Shown: positions 13,211-23,608 of the stretch, in pieces
Layout: each line of letters begins with the position of its first letter
Position numbering within the stretch: position 1 is the stretch's first letter
Source of the DNA: Diabrotica undecimpunctata
Taxonomy: Eukaryota; Arthropoda; Insecta; Coleoptera; Chrysomelidae
Length of the DNA stretch: 64,000 bases
Assembly: GCF_040954645.1 (NCBI RefSeq)
Contig: NC_092803.1
Span: forward strand, 81,878,263 to 81,942,262
Direction of reading: 5' to 3'
Program-made: the position numbers and the translations under genes
The notes under the pieces: generated by a model
The model's database searches: none
What the model was told of the DNA's origin: nothing
Seen by the model: only the letters and a program-made list of their open reading frames with translations

Positions 13211-14764
13211 AAAATTTTGATTATTAGAATTGTCAGATTGTATCTGACCACTTGGATCTGATGTACTATGTCTTTCCCTACTATGACTTCTACTCACATT
13301 TTCTTGCCTTGTACGATTTCGTTCCCTGTCTTCGCAGCTCCTATTCCTTCGAACACAATTTACCTGTCTGTTATAGTTAGGTCGCTCTGTATTTCTTCTA
13401 TTGTTAAAATCTTGTCTATTATTATTAGTACTGTTATTAAAATGTTGTCTATTATAATTACTGTTATTATTATTAAAATTTTGTAAATTATTACCATACC
13501 TAGTGTTATTGTTATATGATTGTCTATATTGTTGATTATCATTTTTATTATATTGAAAGTTATTGTTGTTTTTTCTGTTGTTATTATTACTTGTCATATT
13601 GCCTCTTTGTATTCTTTGAATAAAATTAATAAAACTATCTATTGTTTGAATATTTTGTACAGTTACTGTTTGCACAACATCAGCATCAAAATGTCTAGAT
13701 ACATTTAAGACTGTTTCATCCTCTCTAAGTGGTGGTTCTAAATATTTTGCAACTGTTATCAATTTCAATGCATAATCTACCATATTTGATTTTAAATTTT
13801 GATTATACTTTCCAAAATATAGAATTTCTCTAAACTTTGCTTGCTCTAATTCACCCCAATAATAATTTAAAAATTTATTTTCAAATGTTTGAAAGTTATC
13901 TAAATCATTTTCAATACTAGCAAACCAAGTTGCTGCATTGTCATTCAATGTCATTCTAATATAATCTTTAATATCATTAATATTATTCACAAATCTTAAT
14001 TTATGTTTTAAACTATTTATGTATACTCTAGGATGCAAATTTTTTATATTACCAGAGAATTTAATCCCAGTCTCATTTGTTAAATTTAAGTAAGGTCTAC
14101 CTATGTCTCTCATTTGTGAAATATCATCTATTCTCTGTTCCACATTTCTTATTTGATTATTATTTATTTGGATATTTTGTTGTATATCATCTAATTTTTC
14201 TTCTGTGTTTCTCCTGTCTTCGTTAATTTTTACTTCTAAGTTACATTTCTGTAACTCTATTTTCTGTTCTATATCTATCTTATTATCTTGAATAATCCTC
14301 TTTACTTCTGTCCTCTCATTTTCTATCCTTTTCTTGTAGTCCTTCCGTATAATTTTTATTTCATTTGCTACTTTTTTCTCTGCAGCTTCAAGTTTTTTAT
14401 CCATTTGTTTTTCCATTTTTTTTACAATTTTATTATTATTATCTTCTATTTTCTTTTCTAATTTTCTATAATTCTCTTCCAATTTTTGTTCCATTTTTTT
14501 CATGTCTTCTTTGACTTCTTTTGAATTCTCTTCCAATTTTTTTATGTCTTCTTTGATTTCTTTTGAATTCTCTTCTATTGTCTTGTTCATCTGCATCATT
14601 AATGACATCAAAGCTGCCATATTGACATTTTCCTCTCTTTCTGGATTCATTTCTGCAGTATCTTGTGGAACTTGAACTAAACTCTCCTCTTGTATAGGTT
14701 GTGTTTCTACTTCCACATCTTCTTCATTCTTTTTGCTTCTTGTACCTTTCTTTCCTTGAGACAT
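13202..14764 (-). CDS. gag: gypsy-1 Gag (520 aa)
   Basis: It begins at a true ATG (14762-14764), reading MSQGKKGTRSKK, and ends TAA at 13202-13204. Residues about 50-215 form a long charged coiled coil rich in Glu, Lys and Asn. Residues about 215-385 resemble the capsid domain of insect Ty3/gypsy Gag (NLHPRVYINSL, NDNAATWFASIEND, F-NKFLNYYWGE). The C-terminus is Asn-rich and then Arg/Ser-rich, and probably binds RNA. No CCHC zinc knuckle is present. Gag should assemble the particle. Its stop is reached only if ribosomes do not shift at the A-AAT-TTT heptamer two codons earlier. The coding frame is intact. Confidence 0.92.
   Translation of the reverse strand: MSQGKKGTRSKKNEEDVEVETQPIQEESLVQVPQDTAEMNPEREENVNMAALMSLMMQMNKTIEENSKEIKEDIKKLEENSKEVKEDMKKMEQKLEENYRKLEKKIEDNNNKIVKKMEKQMDKKLEAAEKKVANEIKIIRKDYKKRIENERTEVKRIIQDNKIDIEQKIELQKCNLEVKINEDRRNTEEKLDDIQQNIQINNNQIRNVEQRIDDISQMRDIGRPYLNLTNETGIKFSGNIKNLHPRVYINSLKHKLRFVNNINDIKDYIRMTLNDNAATWFASIENDLDNFQTFENKFLNYYWGELEQAKFREILYFGKYNQNLKSNMVDYALKLITVAKYLEPPLREDETVLNVSRHFDADVVQTVTVQNIQTIDSFINFIQRIQRGNMTSNNNNRKNNNNFQYNKNDNQQYRQSYNNNTRYGNNLQNFNNNNSNYNRQHFNNSTNNNRQDFNNRRNTERPNYNRQVNCVRRNRSCEDRERNRTRQENVSRSHSRERHSTSDPSGQIQSDNSNNQNFVQ
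13211..13217 (-). promoter_or_regulatory. -1 ribosomal frameshift heptamer between gag and pol
   Basis: In the gag frame the codons read CAA AAT TTT GTG CAG TAA, so A AAT TTT fits the X XXY YYZ slippery consensus. Slipping back one base after TTT gives TGT GCA GTA AAC, exactly the open pol frame. The pol frame has stops just upstream, so entry at this point is the only route. A downstream stimulatory structure was not evaluated. Confidence 0.8.
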
Positions 14765-14881
14765 TTTGAGACTTTACTTGTTCAAATATAAATAAATTCT
14801 ATAATTTTTCCTTTCTACTGATAATTAATTTAATTATATGAGAGCACTTATCTTCCCAAACTAATTCTTTTAAATAGAGAG

Positions 14882-14899
14882 CCACCGCGTTGGGTGCCA
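14882..14899 (-). other. gypsy-1 primer-binding site
   Basis: Three nucleotides beyond the 5' LTR end, the element strand reads TGGCACCCAACGCGGTGG. TGG at this position pairs with a tRNA CCA end. The tRNA identity was not resolved. Confidence 0.65.
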
Positions 14900-14902
14900 A
14901 AT

Positions 14903-16285
14903 TGTTATGATGTGTTTTTTGTTTGAATGATGAGCAATGAGTATTTTTAATAATATAATATATAGGGTTTTTATCGCGGTTCTCAAAGAATTAGCTTGGA
15001 AGTACTTTTTTAAATTATCTTTATTATAACTATTATGAAACACACATATATATCTAACCTAGTCAATGTAAATTTAAAATAAACTATCTTTAAACTGATA
15101 TTCTTATAAAACTAATTAAATTCTATAGACAATCTAAAATTTAAACAAACTATCTTCAAAATTGAAATTGTTATGACACTAACTAAATTATATTAACAAA
15201 ATTTTGTACCTTTCTTTCACTGAATGCCTAAATGAACTATTTTCCACTAAGTATATAGATTCTAATCACCACTGAATGTCTTCGTACTTCAGTTATCCTT
15301 GTTTTTTGTGAAATTACTTTTTTCAATTATCAGCTTCTACCAATTTAAGATATATTTTTCTTCACCAGCGTCTATACACCACCAACCAAACCAGCAAACA
15401 GCATTTATATTTATTCTTCTTTTCAATATACCAATATCCAATTATTATAAGTTGATTTATACTAATCTCCAACCATAATATAATTTAATTTCTTCCAATA
15501 TACCTTTTTTATCTTCAATAATTATTTGTGTATAATTATAAATGTGCATTAATTATATGCATAAATTTTAATCTTCATTTAACTCACTATATTAAACAAT
15601 TTGACTATTTGTACCTGATTCACTGACTCCAACTAACTTTCATATTTCTTACTAAACTTTTCTGACTGACTTCTTGAAAATTCTCAACAATTTACTTCAC
15701 TATTCACTAACTAAATGTGTCTAGGTACTAACTTTCATAATAAACTGGCCTGACTTCTGACTAAAAACTTTTTAAAACTCTCCATAACTGCCATCTTGAA
15801 TCCAAATCACGGGTATTTATATGTTTTTGGATTTCTAGAACCATCTGGTAAGAGATCATGTTCCAATTTTTTCTATTTCATACTTGTATGAATTTTCTGG
15901 AACAAACCATTTCGCAAACATGGCCATCTCCGGAGATCCAGAGAATTCCATTCTTTTCTATTAATAATTTTGTTTACATTTAGGCTTTTCAGATCAGAAT
16001 ATATAATTAAATTAGTAACTTAACATTCTAATTTAATAAATAGAGTATAAATATCTGTCAATCTCCGAGAGTATTTTTGGTTGCCTAAGCACATGGCTCA
16101 CTTATATATATTTACAATATTAAAATACAACTTTTTACAATTATTATATGCTAATTTATTAAAAATGCCCTCTCATAAATATATTTTTATTAAATTCTCT
16201 AGTATATAACTTATTTAAAACAACCAAATATCTAATATTATGTAGTATATAACTTATAAATTACTTTCTATAAACCCTAATCGTC

Positions 16286-16288
<3 letters not shown>
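14903..16288 (-). repeat. gypsy-1 5' LTR (1,386 bp)
   Basis: Same ends as the other LTR (tgttatgatg...cgtcaca on plus). It carries a segment after ttcactaactaaat that the 3' LTR lacks, and lacks the roughly 78 bp present at 9000-9076. It runs directly into a TA tract at 16289. Confidence 0.93.

Positions 16289-16377
<89 letters not shown>
16289..16377. repeat. (TA)n microsatellite, right flank of gypsy-1
   Basis: A pure TA repeat that continues the tract interrupted at 7918. Confidence 0.95.
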
Positions 16378-16379
<2 letters not shown>

Positions 16380-16380
<1 letters not shown>

Positions 16381-17350
16381 CAAATAAATATCCTACGTTT
16401 CCAAAATAATAATAAACAAATTGGAGTCTGTTCAGAGGTAATATTCAAAATGCAATTAATTTAAATCTTCCTCTTAAAACAAATAAAGATATTGAAGAAG
16501 CAGTCCAACACCTTACATTCATCACTCAACAGGTAGCTTAGAGAGCAACTGCAGATTTAAATCAGAGTTATAACTTTGCACCATATTCACATCATATAAA
16601 AATTTTTTCAACAAAAAGAGAAAACTAAGAAAATAGTGACAAACTTCCAAATCTTCTAAGTACAAAACTCAACTAAACAGGGCTACTTGTTTGCTCAAAA
16701 GAGAACTACACAAATACAAAGATAAAGGTATAAATGAATTTCTTAAAATTATTACTGCGACGGATGACACAAATTACTTTATTTGGAAACTCTCTAAGAA
16801 ACTTAAACATCAGATTATGAGTGATGGTCCCATTAGAAAGGAGGACGGTAATTGAGCCAAGGCCGATGAAGATAAAACACAAGCATTCGCTAAGCATATC
16901 CGCAAAGTTGTTTTCAACCATACTTCAGAACTCATGAATCTCAATGGAAGAAGAAGAAGAATTTCTTTGCGAGATCTTAGACGCACACTACTAGATGTTA
17001 CCTTCTATAGAAAATATTAAAAAAGCTCCAGGGTATGATTTAATATCGGGAAAAATCTGTAAAAATTTACCTGAAGAATGATTTCGATTTGTTATGCACA
17101 TGTCTAACGCTACACTAAAGTTAGACCATTTTCTCTTTTAATGTAAAATGACACTCATTATTCTAATACCGAAACCAAATAAAGATCCACACAAACTGTC
17201 ATCCTATCGTCCAATCAGTTTGCTTTCCATTATCTATAAGATATTTAAAACGATACTCCTACAAAGAATGAATTCTATAATCGACATAAATATGTACATC
17301 TAGAAGCTTTCCTTACTTTGCAAAATCCAGATTGAGAATCAATATAATGA
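16380..17350 (+). pseudogene. Jockey-clade LINE, part 2 (endonuclease end to early RT)
   Basis: In frame fragments read TNWSLFRGNIQNAINL and KTNKDIEEAVQHLTF (endonuclease-RT linker), then CLLKRELHKYKDKGINEFL, a YFIWKLSKKLK block and PIRKEDGN. Later LIPKPNKDPHKLSSYRPIS and LLSIIYKIFK form the early RT region (about 17160-17260). This is the domain order expected to follow the fragment that ends at 6920. Multiple stops and frameshifts are present, and the palm and thumb are missing. The two jockey pieces are best read as one element split by later insertions. Confidence 0.7.
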
Positions 17351-17666
17351 TAAATCATTAAAAACAGGAAGCTTGTATTAGCTAAACATATTTTTAATCG
17401 GGATGTCGCCCAAGTCAATCCAACTCAACTTTTCACTTTTGATAACAGATTTTCTTTCTTTTTTTTAGATTTACTAGTTAATATTTAAATTTGAAATCTT
17501 TGACTTGTTTTTTATACCAACACTCAGCTAATTGAGATACCTTCATATATTTATTACCTCGTTCTCCCCAATGTCGTTTCTTGTAGATATTTGCCAACGA
17601 TTTTGTTGAACAATTTTGGAAATGATGTGTTGCTCTTACGCTCCGTAATGTCTCATTGTCTAATTT
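17351..17666. other. No gene recognised
   Basis: AT-rich spacer with poly-T runs between the jockey relic and an RTE tail. Confidence 0.4.
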
Positions 17667-17855
17667 TCTTCTTCTTCTTCTTCATGTGCCGAGCTCGATT
17701 ATCGAGCTTTGGCTATAGTAATTTTGTTGACGGCAGCTCGGAAAAGAGATGCAGAGGATCTGTTAAACCAATCTCTCAGGTTTCTAAGCCATGACGTTCT
17801 TCTTCGACCTGGCCTTCTTCTTCCATCTACCTTGCCTTGTATTATTAAATGGAGT
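17667..17855 (-). pseudogene. RTE-type LINE 3' end with (GAA)n tail
   Basis: The minus strand reads LIIQGKVDGRRRPGRR, then SWLRNLRDWFNRSS and LFRAAVNKITIAKAR, followed by a (GAA)5 tail (CTT repeats at 17667-17683 on plus). The same C-terminal block and trinucleotide tail recur at 51727-52076, and a relative at 4690-4838. This is a 5'-truncated LINE copy. Confidence 0.8.
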
Positions 17856-18821
17856 ATATTTTACTCTCATTTAACTGGTTCCTTATTCGGTTCGAGGTTT
17901 AACTGGTTCGAGGTGGGATATGTGAAATAGTACATTTTTCCTAGGTTTCTAGATCATGGTGTAGAATTAGTTCCTTCTCTAACATTTTCTTTGTAAATGC
18001 GATATATGTTATAAAAGGTATATGTTATATTCGATAAAAAGCGTCAGTGAGCGGACAACAGCTACGACCAATGTCACATTACCTTTATCCTGTCTCTTGC
18101 AGTTTAAGACAAAACGTAAAAAATAATAATTGCAGATCACTGCCCATACACGGCGAAGACAATGTATCATTAACTGTATATAACTGTACCTATATACTTT
18201 TATTATAGTTGTAACATTTTGTTGCATATTGGCTATAATATCTCTATATCTAGCGGTAATTCGACTACTCTATTATGACATTATTACAAAAATTAACAAT
18301 AAACTTAATAAGATTATACAATGTTATTATTTAACAGATTTTCTTTAAATTATTGAAATCCTTGCATAATAACACTATCAACAATAATATTTACAACAAT
18401 GTTAAGTCGGCTCTCTCCTACCGATGCGTAATATAACGACCTTCAATGGCTTCCTTCGATAGAAAATAATAACAGAAATAATAGTGAGGCGAATTTCTCA
18501 ATGTCGACAATTAACTCAGCAGAAAAATTGGCAACGGAGATTTGTTTGTTATAAAAATATTTTTTACCTTTGCATTGACCTTGTTTGTCAAGGAAAGTAC
18601 AGATTTTTATAACATGTTTATTGTTTGCAATTATTTATATAAATTTGATCTTGTAATCGAGACAAAATATAACGGAAAATATATACCGTAATGTGTTTGT
18701 ATCACATCTTATGAGAATTTTATTCATTTTCTAAAAGAAAACCAGTAGTACTTGAAATAGGTTGAATAAGGATTTTTTTGTGTTCCGCAAGGTGGTATCA
18801 TAAGATCTGGTATCTGTTTAC
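17856..18821. other. No gene recognised
   Basis: Mixed AT-rich sequence with no supported ORF, repeat or RNA gene. A short minus frame at 18724-18960 overlaps a sequence that is repeated at 19312-19417, so it is likely part of a dispersed repeat. Confidence 0.35.
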
Positions 18822-18927
18822 TATTCTTAAATCTATGTAAACTTTTATACATCTCGTTTTCCAAATTTGTAAATAGGTCCCGATATTGAGTTTTATCCGC
18901 TGTAACAAGATGTTTGATTATATATTG
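18822..18927. repeat. Direct repeat, copy 1
   Basis: About 105 bp (ctattcttaaatctatgtaa through ttgattatatatt) that recurs with roughly 90% identity at 19312-19417, with LINE scraps between the two copies. Confidence 0.75.
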
Positions 18928-18958
18928 GTTATATATTATATAATTGAAAGCCTTTGAC

Positions 18959-19027
18959 ATGTGGATCTACCGGAGAATCATCAAGATTCCATGGAAGTCG
19001 CATACCTCAAACGTCGCATGGATATTG
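18959..19027 (+). pseudogene. LINE ORF2 C-terminal scrap
   Basis: Reads MWIYRRIIKIPWKSHTSN, the post-RT motif that in the RTE-like element of this window is CYRRILKIPW. Only about 70 bp remain. Confidence 0.6.
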
Positions 19028-19147
19028 CATATGGAAATATGAAGTAATGCAGATTAGAATAGAATAATAGAATTAACACATTTTATATTAAAGTACAGAG
19101 GACGATGACGATCTCAACAACAGACCAGGGAATACAGGAAAACTATT

Positions 19148-19308
19148 TCAGGCACTAAATAGAAGATTCCTCGATAACAGAGAAACATCAAGGAAAACGA
19201 AGATGACATTATATGAACCAATATATAGACCAACGTTGACGTACGGAGCGGAAAACTGGATTTTAAACAGAAGACACCAAAGTAAGGTACAAGCAGCAGA
19301 GATGAATT
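19148..19308 (+). pseudogene. LINE RT C-terminal scrap
   Basis: Reads ALNRRFLDNRETSRKTKM, then LYEPIYRPTLTYGAENWIL and QAAEMNY, the thumb/connection region of an RT (compare LLYGVEAWTL at about 4450). It is from another LINE family than the preceding scrap. Confidence 0.65.
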
Positions 19309-19311
19309 ACT

Positions 19312-19417
19312 ATTCTTTAAGTCTATATAAATTTTTATACATCTTGTTTTCCATATTTGTAAATAGGTTCTGATATTGAGTTTTATCCGCTGTAACAGGA
19401 TGGTTGATTATATATTC
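19312..19417. repeat. Direct repeat, copy 2
   Basis: Second copy of the 18822-18927 sequence (tctttaagtctatataaatt through ttgattatatatt). Confidence 0.75.
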
Positions 19418-20737
19418 ATCTTTTTATAAGTTTGAATAATTCATTAATATGGTAGAGTTTTTAAGTCTGAGATCTCCGTCAATTTACTGAGTTGTTTTTT
19501 AGTGACTTAATTTTTTTGTCACATCAATACCTCGATAGTTTTTCCAAAACTTTAAAAATGTTTTTAGATTACTATCCAAAAATATTTACAATATTTTTAA
19601 CACTATTAAAAACTTGAATACTGTTTGAAAAAAGAAGATCGAGTCGGGATCGATTCGAGTCCTGGAAGATCTGAATATACATCAAAGACTATGAATCTGA
19701 TATTATTAGTCAGAAACTATAGATGTTGTCCAAAGTGCTGTTGATAAACTGTAATAAGTCTAATAAAATAACTTTTGTTGAACAATAAATTAGATAGTGA
19801 TCTGTTTACTCTGAATACCCAAATATGGGCCAGAAACCCAAACAATTTTTATATTACATAGTAATATATTAAAATTCATTTTACAGCCCGATTGTGGTAG
19901 TTCAGGTAAACCAACTACTTGGTAAAAATAATTCTAGATCAAGAATGTAAGTTCCAACACCTATGCTCGAACAAAAATTATAATCTGCGTTTTAAACCAA
20001 ATTTATATGAAGTCATACGCTCTTTAATAACCGTATATAATTTGTAGGATATTTTTTATCTATTAATTGCAAGTGCTACATTTTGTTACTTTAATAGCTT
20101 TCATTAGCATGTAACAACCAACAAAGTGCCGCTCTATTGGTTTTAGAGGTGATCTACTTTACTGTAAGTATCGATGTCTAAATTTCGCTTCGTTAGATTT
20201 TAATAAAAGTAATTGCACTGCCTTTTATGGCAATATGCTCATTTGCTTGAACGCTGGCTTTAGTCGTTAGCCATTTAGTTAATGCCCAATATTACTGCTA
20301 TTTGCAAAAAAGATATTTGTATAAAAATTATAGAAATGTATAACGATTAACGATTAAAGAAAAATAAAAAAGTATCCAGCAAAATAACTTGCTGATATCA
20401 ATGTAAAATTTGCAAAATAAAGGGTGTAACTGTAAAATATCAAATAGAGTGTTTAGATGTTGTTTTAATTAAAATAGTTGACTTCTATGTCATTCATATA
20501 CTCATATATCTTTAATATACTCGTGGAATATACTTTTAAAAATTTTGATTCGAGGATGAAGGAAATAAAAATAGACGGTGAATAGCTAAAGGAATGACAA
20601 AAAAGTTGATTTAGAAACTTTTAGAAACAAATGACAATGTTAGTTTAAACATTAACATATCAGATTAAAATGATGATAAATGAACTGTACACTCAGCATA
20701 TCTACAGCAACACAAAGAAAACAGAACTGGTAGATAC
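19418..20737. other. No gene recognised
   Basis: 1.3 kb of AT-rich DNA without a supported ORF or repeat. Confidence 0.4.
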
Positions 20738-20898
20738 TGTTGTTTTTTTAATAATATAATTTATTGTTTTTATTTATTATCAAAGGTTCTACACTTATAA
20801 CACTTACAAGTTTATTTAAAGTCTTTATTTGTCCAATATAACTAATTTATTTCACACTAATAATTATCTAATTTATCTACATTTATTACAATACGTGC
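20738..20898 (-). repeat. Partial gypsy-2-type LTR
   Basis: Matches the end of the LTR at 21875-22035 (tgttg...acgtgcgt on plus). It joins gag sequence directly at 20898/20899, marking a deletion breakpoint. Confidence 0.8.
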
Positions 20899-21838
20899 GT
20901 CTAATCTGGCAATATCTACCTCATATTCTTGAAGAGCCTCATCTTTCTTCTGTCTTCGATTTTTAAGCTGCGACTGATATACATGCTCCAAATGTTCGTG
21001 GCCATATCGCATATTTAACCTCTTCTTCAGTTGTTCGAAATCATCCGTCTCCTCTACGGCTATGGTCTGAAGCACATCTAAGGCATCTCCTCGAAGAGCG
21101 ATAGTCATGTTTACAGCCTTTTCTTTTTCAGACCATCCATTCGCTCTTGCGGCTGATTCGAACTGTTTCATGTAGTTGTTTCATGATGATTTTCCGTCGA
21201 AAGTTGGGACTTTAACATGAACAGAACCTCCACTTCCTTCAAATTTCGGCCGTGTTTCCAACTTACATTTCGTCTCGTCTTCTTTTGTCTCTACTGTAAT
21301 TGGATTGTTTCCTCTCTCTGCTGTCCCTGTTTCTTCCATCTTCCTTTCCATCTCTTTCATCTTTTCTTCGAAGGTCTACATATTGGCAGCAACTTGGTTT
21401 TTTAACGAAGATATTCTATCGTCGAGGGCAGACATCTCAGCAGTGACTTTAGAGATGTTAGCAGAAACTTTGCTTTCCAGATAAGAAATCTCGGTAGAAA
21501 CTCTATTTTCTAAAGAAGCGATGTCGCCGGAAACTTTCGAAATATCGCCAGAAACTTTGTTCTCTAATGATGCGATGTCGCCACAAACTTTGTTCTCTAA
21601 TGATGCGATGTCACCAGAAACTTTGGCTACATCAGAAGAAACTTTCGAAATATCGTCAGAAACTTTGTTCTCTAATTTCGAAATCGACGAGATGACAGCA
21701 TCTTCAAATATATAGGTTTCCTCCAAAGCGTTCTTTAGTCGTTGGACTAACTCAGCCTTTTTCCGGTAAAAGCTAATTCTCTATCCTCGAGATGTCTTCT
21801 TAAATTTGTAACTGTGAGCTCATAAATCGTAGTCATTT
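20899..21838 (-). pseudogene. gag: gypsy-2 relic gag (N-terminal part, broken)
   Basis: It starts MTTIYELTVTNLRRHL at 21838, the SAP-like N-terminus seen in the intact copy. It then has a one-base loss in an A-run near 21765 (A5 where the intact copy has A6), the repetitive coiled-coil segment (SGDIASLENKVSG units, about 21400-21700), a TAG near 21380 and a TGA at about 21182 replacing a Trp codon. The capsid-like part (QFESAARANGWSEKEKAVN, MRYGHEHLEHVYQSQLK) ends where LTR sequence begins. It is clearly non-functional. Confidence 0.88.
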
Positions 21839-21874
21839 TCACAATTTATTTTATATCCCACTTCTGAACACCAC

Positions 21875-22366
21875 TGTTGTATTTTTATTAAACTAATTTA
21901 TTGTTTTTATTTATTATCAAAGGTTCTACACTTATAAATAACACTTACAAGTTTATTTAAAGTCTTTACTTGTACAATATAACTAATTTATGTCACACTT
22001 ATAATTATGTAATTTATCTACATTTATTACAGTACGTGCGTTACATTTTAAAAACTCGACGCGATGTTCAAAACTAACTGTTATTCAAAAACTGAAAACT
22101 CTCTACATAAAATGTCCCATATATACTAAATATCCGTTATTCGAGAATTTCCTTCGAATAGACGAGAAGGTCACTCAAGAACTGGTCTTTCAGCTGAGCG
22201 GCGAATTCGCTAGAATTCGGTCGACGAGCCTTGCTGAATGATCTCGAACGCCATGGAACTGGTTTTAGCGTAGGGGTCCCTTGGATATTGCCTACTAGAA
22301 AAATACTTATTAGAAAAACATGTTTACAGTTTTGAGTCATATTATGCGTCATTATTTATCGTAACA
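21875..22366 (-). repeat. gypsy-2 relic LTR (492 bp)
   Basis: In element orientation it begins TGTTACGATAAA right after the polypurine run AAGAGGGGGGCAA and ends AAATACAACA before the primer site. It shares its first 12 bases with the intact gypsy-2 LTR but differs in most of its length. Confidence 0.82.
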
Positions 22367-23608
22367 TTGCCCCCCTCTTAAAAGATGGTTCCTCCTGGAA
22401 CCTTGTCGGGACTGGAACTGGAACGGTATACTGGTATCGTCAACTGGACCTCTTTTACAACTTCCAGTTGTATAAAAATGACAAGGGGGACGGTTTTCTC
22501 TCCGCACCAGTAACTATGTGGATTGCAACAGACTAACACCTGGACTTCGGTGTCTTTAAAGATCTCCTCCACCATACTTCAGATAACCCTCGAATCTAAT
22601 TGGCGGCACTCTAACTTTGGCATGGCTAACTTTTGCACGTCGGACTCTAGTACGTGCTCTCTCAATTGAAGTAAGGCTTCCCATACATCTCGGTAGGTAG
22701 GTTGGTCACGGGCAGTGTCTTTTGTTACCAGGTAGAAAAGGTAACGTGATGCATCTTGGATTTTCAAGACTTTCCCGGGACCATTGAAGTTCTGCAACTC
22801 GACCGAACTTCCTTCGAAAAACGGATGCTAACCCTGGTGCGTCTTTGATAATGGCCGGGATGGTAAGGGCCAGTGAGTAGTTATCGGGAAGCGCGAGTAG
22901 ATCTTGCTTTTCTTCAGTGGTAACACCATGTCTTGCTTTACCGGTGCCTCTATAGGCCCCCATGAATTCCTCAAACGTGAGGTCAGACACATCTTGGACT
23001 TGGTTTACTTCCACTTCTTCATTTACGTCGTGGTCACCTTCGAAAGACGCCAGCCGGTTATGGTGTACTATCATCGGCTTTCCCCTCGGAATCTTGCTTA
23101 TTCGGTAGATGACATCGTTAATCTTCTCCATAATGAGGTATCGACCTTCCCAAAACTGCTGCAATTTGGGAGAACAACGTTTTCGCTTTTTGGGAGTATA
23201 GAGCCAGACTTTGTCCTTCTTCTTAAAGCACCCCTTTTTGGCTTGTGTATCGTACCGTTTCTTTATTCGGTCGCTAGCGATCTGAAGATGGGAACGGACC
23301 AACTCGTGTACATCGTCCATTCTTCTTCGTAATTCAATTACATAATCTTCACCTGCTACATCTTGTCCAGGTCGACACCCAAACTCTAAATCACAAGGGA
23401 GTCGCATCTCGCGTCCGAATAGGACCCTGGCTGGTGTCTGGCCTGTTGATTCGTTAACAGCAGATCTGTAGGCCATTGTGAAGAACGGAAGATATTGGTC
23501 CCAGTCTCGCTGATGATCGGACACCATCTTTGTCAAATACTTGCCAACTGTCCTATTCATCCGTTCTACCATATCGGTGAAAAATGGTTCTACCATATCG
23601 TAACACAA
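22367..23608 (-). pseudogene. pol: gypsy-2 relic pol 3' end (integrase C-terminus, macro domain, CCCH region; frameshifted)
   Basis: It begins inside the integrase core (MVERMNRTVGKYLTKM) and runs through the GPY/F module and the linker into the macro-like domain (LALPDNYSLALTIPA, VFRRKFGRVAEL). Frame changes occur near 22790 and 22575, separating YLFYLVTKDTARDQPTY and the following segments. The zinc-finger region near 22440-22490 is out of frame. The upstream edge carries a short duplicated sequence (gatatggtagaac at 23573-23585 and again at about 23594-23606). It shows that the macro domain belongs to the family and is not unique to one copy. Confidence 0.88.

Larger units (their letters stand above)
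20738..23608 (-). mobile_element. Rearranged gypsy-2 relic: pol(A) - LTR - gag(B) - LTR fragment
   Basis: Reading the minus strand: the integrase-to-macro-domain 3' end of one copy (23608-22367), a full 492-bp LTR (22366-21875), a primer site (TGGTGTTCAGAAGTGGGA from 21873), the gag start of a second copy (21838-20899), and then directly the last 161 bp of an LTR (20898-20738). Most of gag, all of pol and the front of the last LTR are deleted from copy B. The shared LTR shows that two elements were arranged in tandem, or were joined by LTR-LTR recombination. Coding sequence is close to the intact gypsy-2 at 44187-49646, but the LTR is clearly different (492 versus 361 bp). Confidence 0.85.

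Noticed and set aside
14882..14899. Possible tRNA gene
   Set aside because: Only a primer-binding-site match next to an LTR; no cloverleaf.
21400..21720. Regularly spaced repeats resembling a CRISPR or satellite array
   Set aside because: They are the coding repeats of the gag coiled coil (S-DI-SLENKVS units) and occur likewise in the intact copy at 44340-44590.
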